A stretch of 8,643 nt of DNA from an uncultured Archangium sp. GTDB lineage: Bacteria > Myxococcota > Myxococcia > Myxococcales > Myxococcaceae. The DNA is taken from contig CALNBU010000951.1 in assembly GCA_937875615.1 (NCBI GenBank), positions 1 through 8,643 on the forward strand, read 5' to 3'. Position numbers and translations under genes: made by a program. Under the pieces are notes generated by a model. That model saw only the letters and a list, made by a program, of their open reading frames with translations, did no database searches and had not been told where the DNA came from. Positions 7,620 through 8,643 of this stretch are shown here, piece after piece. Position 1 is the first letter of the stretch, and each line of letters begins with the position of its first letter.

Positions 7620-8222
7620 TCACAAGTCGCGTCGTGCCGCAAGGGCCCGCGCGAGCGTCGCCTGGTCGGCGTACTCGAGGTCGCCCCCCATGGGGATGCC
7701 CTGGGCCAGCCGGCTGACCCGCACGCCGATGGGCTTGAGCAGCCGCGTGAGGTAGAGCGCGGTGGCCTCACCCTCCACGTCCGGGTTGGTGGCCACGATG
7801 ACCTCTTCGATGGGCGCGCTCTGGAGCCGCAAAATCAGCTCCTTGATGCGCAGCTGCTCGGGGCCGATGCCTTCCAGTGGTGACAGAACTCCGTGCAGCA
7901 CATGGTACCGGCCGCGGAACTCGCGGGTGCGCTCGATGGCGAGCTCGTCGGCGATGCCCTCCACCACGCACAGCGCCTTGTCGTCGCGGCGGGCGTCGGA
8001 GCACCAGCCGCAGACGGTGCCCTCGGGCCCATCGTGCAGGCTGAAGCAGCGGGGGCAGAGCTTCACCCGCTCGACCACCTCGTCGAGCGCCCGCGCCAGC
8101 TCGCGCGCGTACTCGGGCGGCGAGCGCAGGACATGGAAGGCCAGGCGCTGCGCCGTCTTCTCTCCGATGCCCGGCAGCTTCGAGAGCTGCGCCACCAGGC
8201 GATTGAGGGCGTCGGGGGTCAC
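7620..8222 (-). CDS. recR: Recombination mediator protein RecR
   Basis: RecR works with RecF/RecO to load RecA onto SSB-coated single-stranded DNA in gap repair. At 200 residues it has the normal family length and all domains in order: helix-hairpin-helix at about 11-32 (LSKLPGIGEKTAQRLAFHVL), a four-cysteine zinc finger with C56, C59, C71 and C74 (CPRC...CGWC), a Toprim domain at about 81-173 with its Glu in VVEG (E88) and the DVEGEATALYL segment at 149-158, and the C-terminal signature GIPMGGDLEYAD at 175-186. The start is GTG at 8220-8222, overlapping the ybaB stop as GTGA. It places the HhH at the position seen in other RecR proteins, and no better start is available. I see no strong ribosome binding site, so translation probably depends on coupling to ybaB. 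A 78-base gap follows before mglB. Nothing appears damaged or unusual. Confidence 0.97.
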   Translation of the reverse strand: MTPDALNRLVAQLSKLPGIGEKTAQRLAFHVLRSPPEYARELARALDEVVERVKLCPRCFSLHDGPEGTVCGWCSDARRDDKALCVVEGIADELAIERTREFRGRYHVLHGVLSPLEGIGPEQLRIKELILRLQSAPIEEVIVATNPDVEGEATALYLTRLLKPIGVRVSRLAQGIPMGGDLEYADQATLARALAARRDL

Positions 8223-8536
8223 GTCACGCCGGGAATCTTGATGCCGCCGGACACCTTGCCGAGCTCCTGCTGGAGGCGTGCCTTGCTGTCGGCCAGCGCG
8301 GCGTTGACGGTGGAGATGATGAGGTCCTCGAGCAGCCCAACGTCGTTGGGGTCGACCGCGGCGGGCGCGATCTTGATGCCCTTGATCTCCTGCGCGCAGG
8401 TGACGGTGACGGTCACCAGATCATTGGCCGACTTCTTCTCGATGGTCTCTTCGGCCAGTTCAACTTTGCGCTTTTCAATCTTCTCGGTGAGCTTGTTCGC
8501 CTGCCGGATGAAGTAGTTGAGGTCGACGCCGGGCAT
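8219..8536 (-). CDS. ybaB: YbaB/EbfC-family nucleoid-associated protein
   Basis: A 105-residue protein, the usual size for the YbaB/EbfC family. These small dimeric proteins bind DNA in the nucleoid and can affect gene expression; their precise role differs between species. Residues about 4-38 form the charged N-terminal helix (LNYFIRQANKLTEKIEKRK). A beta-strand region follows (LVTVTVTCAQEIKGIKIAP, about 40-58). After it comes the family hallmark region near 62-85 with DPNDVGLLEDLIISTVNAAL, equivalent to the D-x-E-x-LEDLI-x-AA-x-N-x-A segment of other members. The C-terminal end is Gly-rich (VSGGIKIPG), as in homologues. The ATG start agrees with the family and has GGAG upstream. The stop overlaps the recR start by 4 bases, so the two are probably translationally coupled, as in many bacteria where ybaB and recR are neighbours. 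The identification is firm; the cellular role is known only from the family. Confidence 0.93.
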   Translation of the reverse strand: MPGVDLNYFIRQANKLTEKIEKRKVELAEETIEKKSANDLVTVTVTCAQEIKGIKIAPAAVDPNDVGLLEDLIISTVNAALADSKARLQQELGKVSGGIKIPGVT

Positions 8537-8547
8537 GTGGTGGTGGA

Positions 8548-8551
8548 CTCC
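8548..8551 (-). promoter_or_regulatory. Likely ribosome binding site of ybaB
   Basis: GGAG on the minus strand, 11 bases upstream of the ybaB ATG, inside the 39-base gap after the preceding stop. The distance is slightly long but usable. I see no convincing promoter or hairpin terminator in this gap, so ybaB is probably translated from the message of the upstream gene. Confidence 0.45.
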
Positions 8552-8575
8552 GCTAAGAAAAGAGGTCCGCCCCCT

Positions 8576-8643
8576 CTAATCGACGCCCGCGCCCGCGTCA
8601 CCCTCGTCGGTGGCGCTGGTCACCCGGGTCACCGGCTCGAGGA
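8576..8643 (-). CDS. dnaX: C-terminal end of an upstream gene, probably DNA polymerase III gamma/tau subunit (partial)
   Basis: Reading leftward from the right edge, one frame stays open for 21 full codons and ends at a TAG (8576-8578). It encodes a tail ending in GDAGAGVD, an acidic, Ala/Gly/Val/Thr-rich stretch with no domain. Only the tail is in the window, so the product cannot be recognised from its sequence. The name rests on gene order: dnaX commonly precedes ybaB and recR in bacteria, and disordered tails rich in Ala, Pro and acidic residues are normal for the tau part of DnaX. DnaX is the clamp-loader subunit that couples the replicative polymerases. Only 39 bases separate this stop from ybaB, which fits one operon. 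It could be another gene, or a chance open frame this short, although the position of the stop just ahead of the ybaB leader is what a real gene would show. Confidence 0.45.
   Translation of the reverse strand, partial: LEPVTRVTSATDEGDAGAGVD

Overview
The window looks like a piece of a myxobacterial (Myxococcota, Myxococcales) chromosome. The DNA is GC-rich with strong G/C preference at third codon positions. Two of the genes encode MglB and MglA, the polarity regulators of gliding myxobacteria, and both match my memory of the Myxococcus xanthus proteins almost residue for residue over long stretches. I cannot name the genus from the sequence alone. There are no mobile elements, CRISPR arrays, tRNAs or rRNAs.

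Every gene I can support lies on the minus strand, so transcription runs from right to left. Housekeeping part (8643 to 7620): the last 21 codons of a gene cut by the right edge (position and company suggest dnaX), then ybaB (nucleoid-associated YbaB/EbfC family), then recR (recombination mediator), which starts with GTG inside a 4-base overlap with ybaB. This is the familiar dnaX-ybaB-recR order. Polarity part (7541 to 6456): a 78-base gap follows recR, and then come mglB and mglA, separated by 15 bases with a good ribosome binding site. Envelope part (6453 to 1): three genes for proteins with signal peptides follow with almost no spacing. They are a 230-residue coiled-coil/beta-rich protein whose GTG start lies 2 bases after the mglA stop, a 780-residue TPR plus coiled-coil protein, and a very large TPR protein of at least 1111 residues whose start overlaps the previous stop by 4 bases (ATGA). 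The last gene runs off the left edge. A possible 25-codon micro-ORF fills the 87-base space between the first two envelope genes.

The packing suggests that the cytoplasmic Ras-like switch (MglA with its activating protein MglB) and three exported, scaffold-like proteins are made from one message. MglA and MglB set the leading and lagging cell poles and license the motility machines. The exported proteins have no catalytic motif that I can see. TPR arrays and coiled coils usually hold multiprotein assemblies together, so a role in the envelope side of gliding motility or in polar assembly is a reasonable inference from neighbourhood, but it is not shown by the sequence. This trio attached to mglBA is the part of the window most worth following up.
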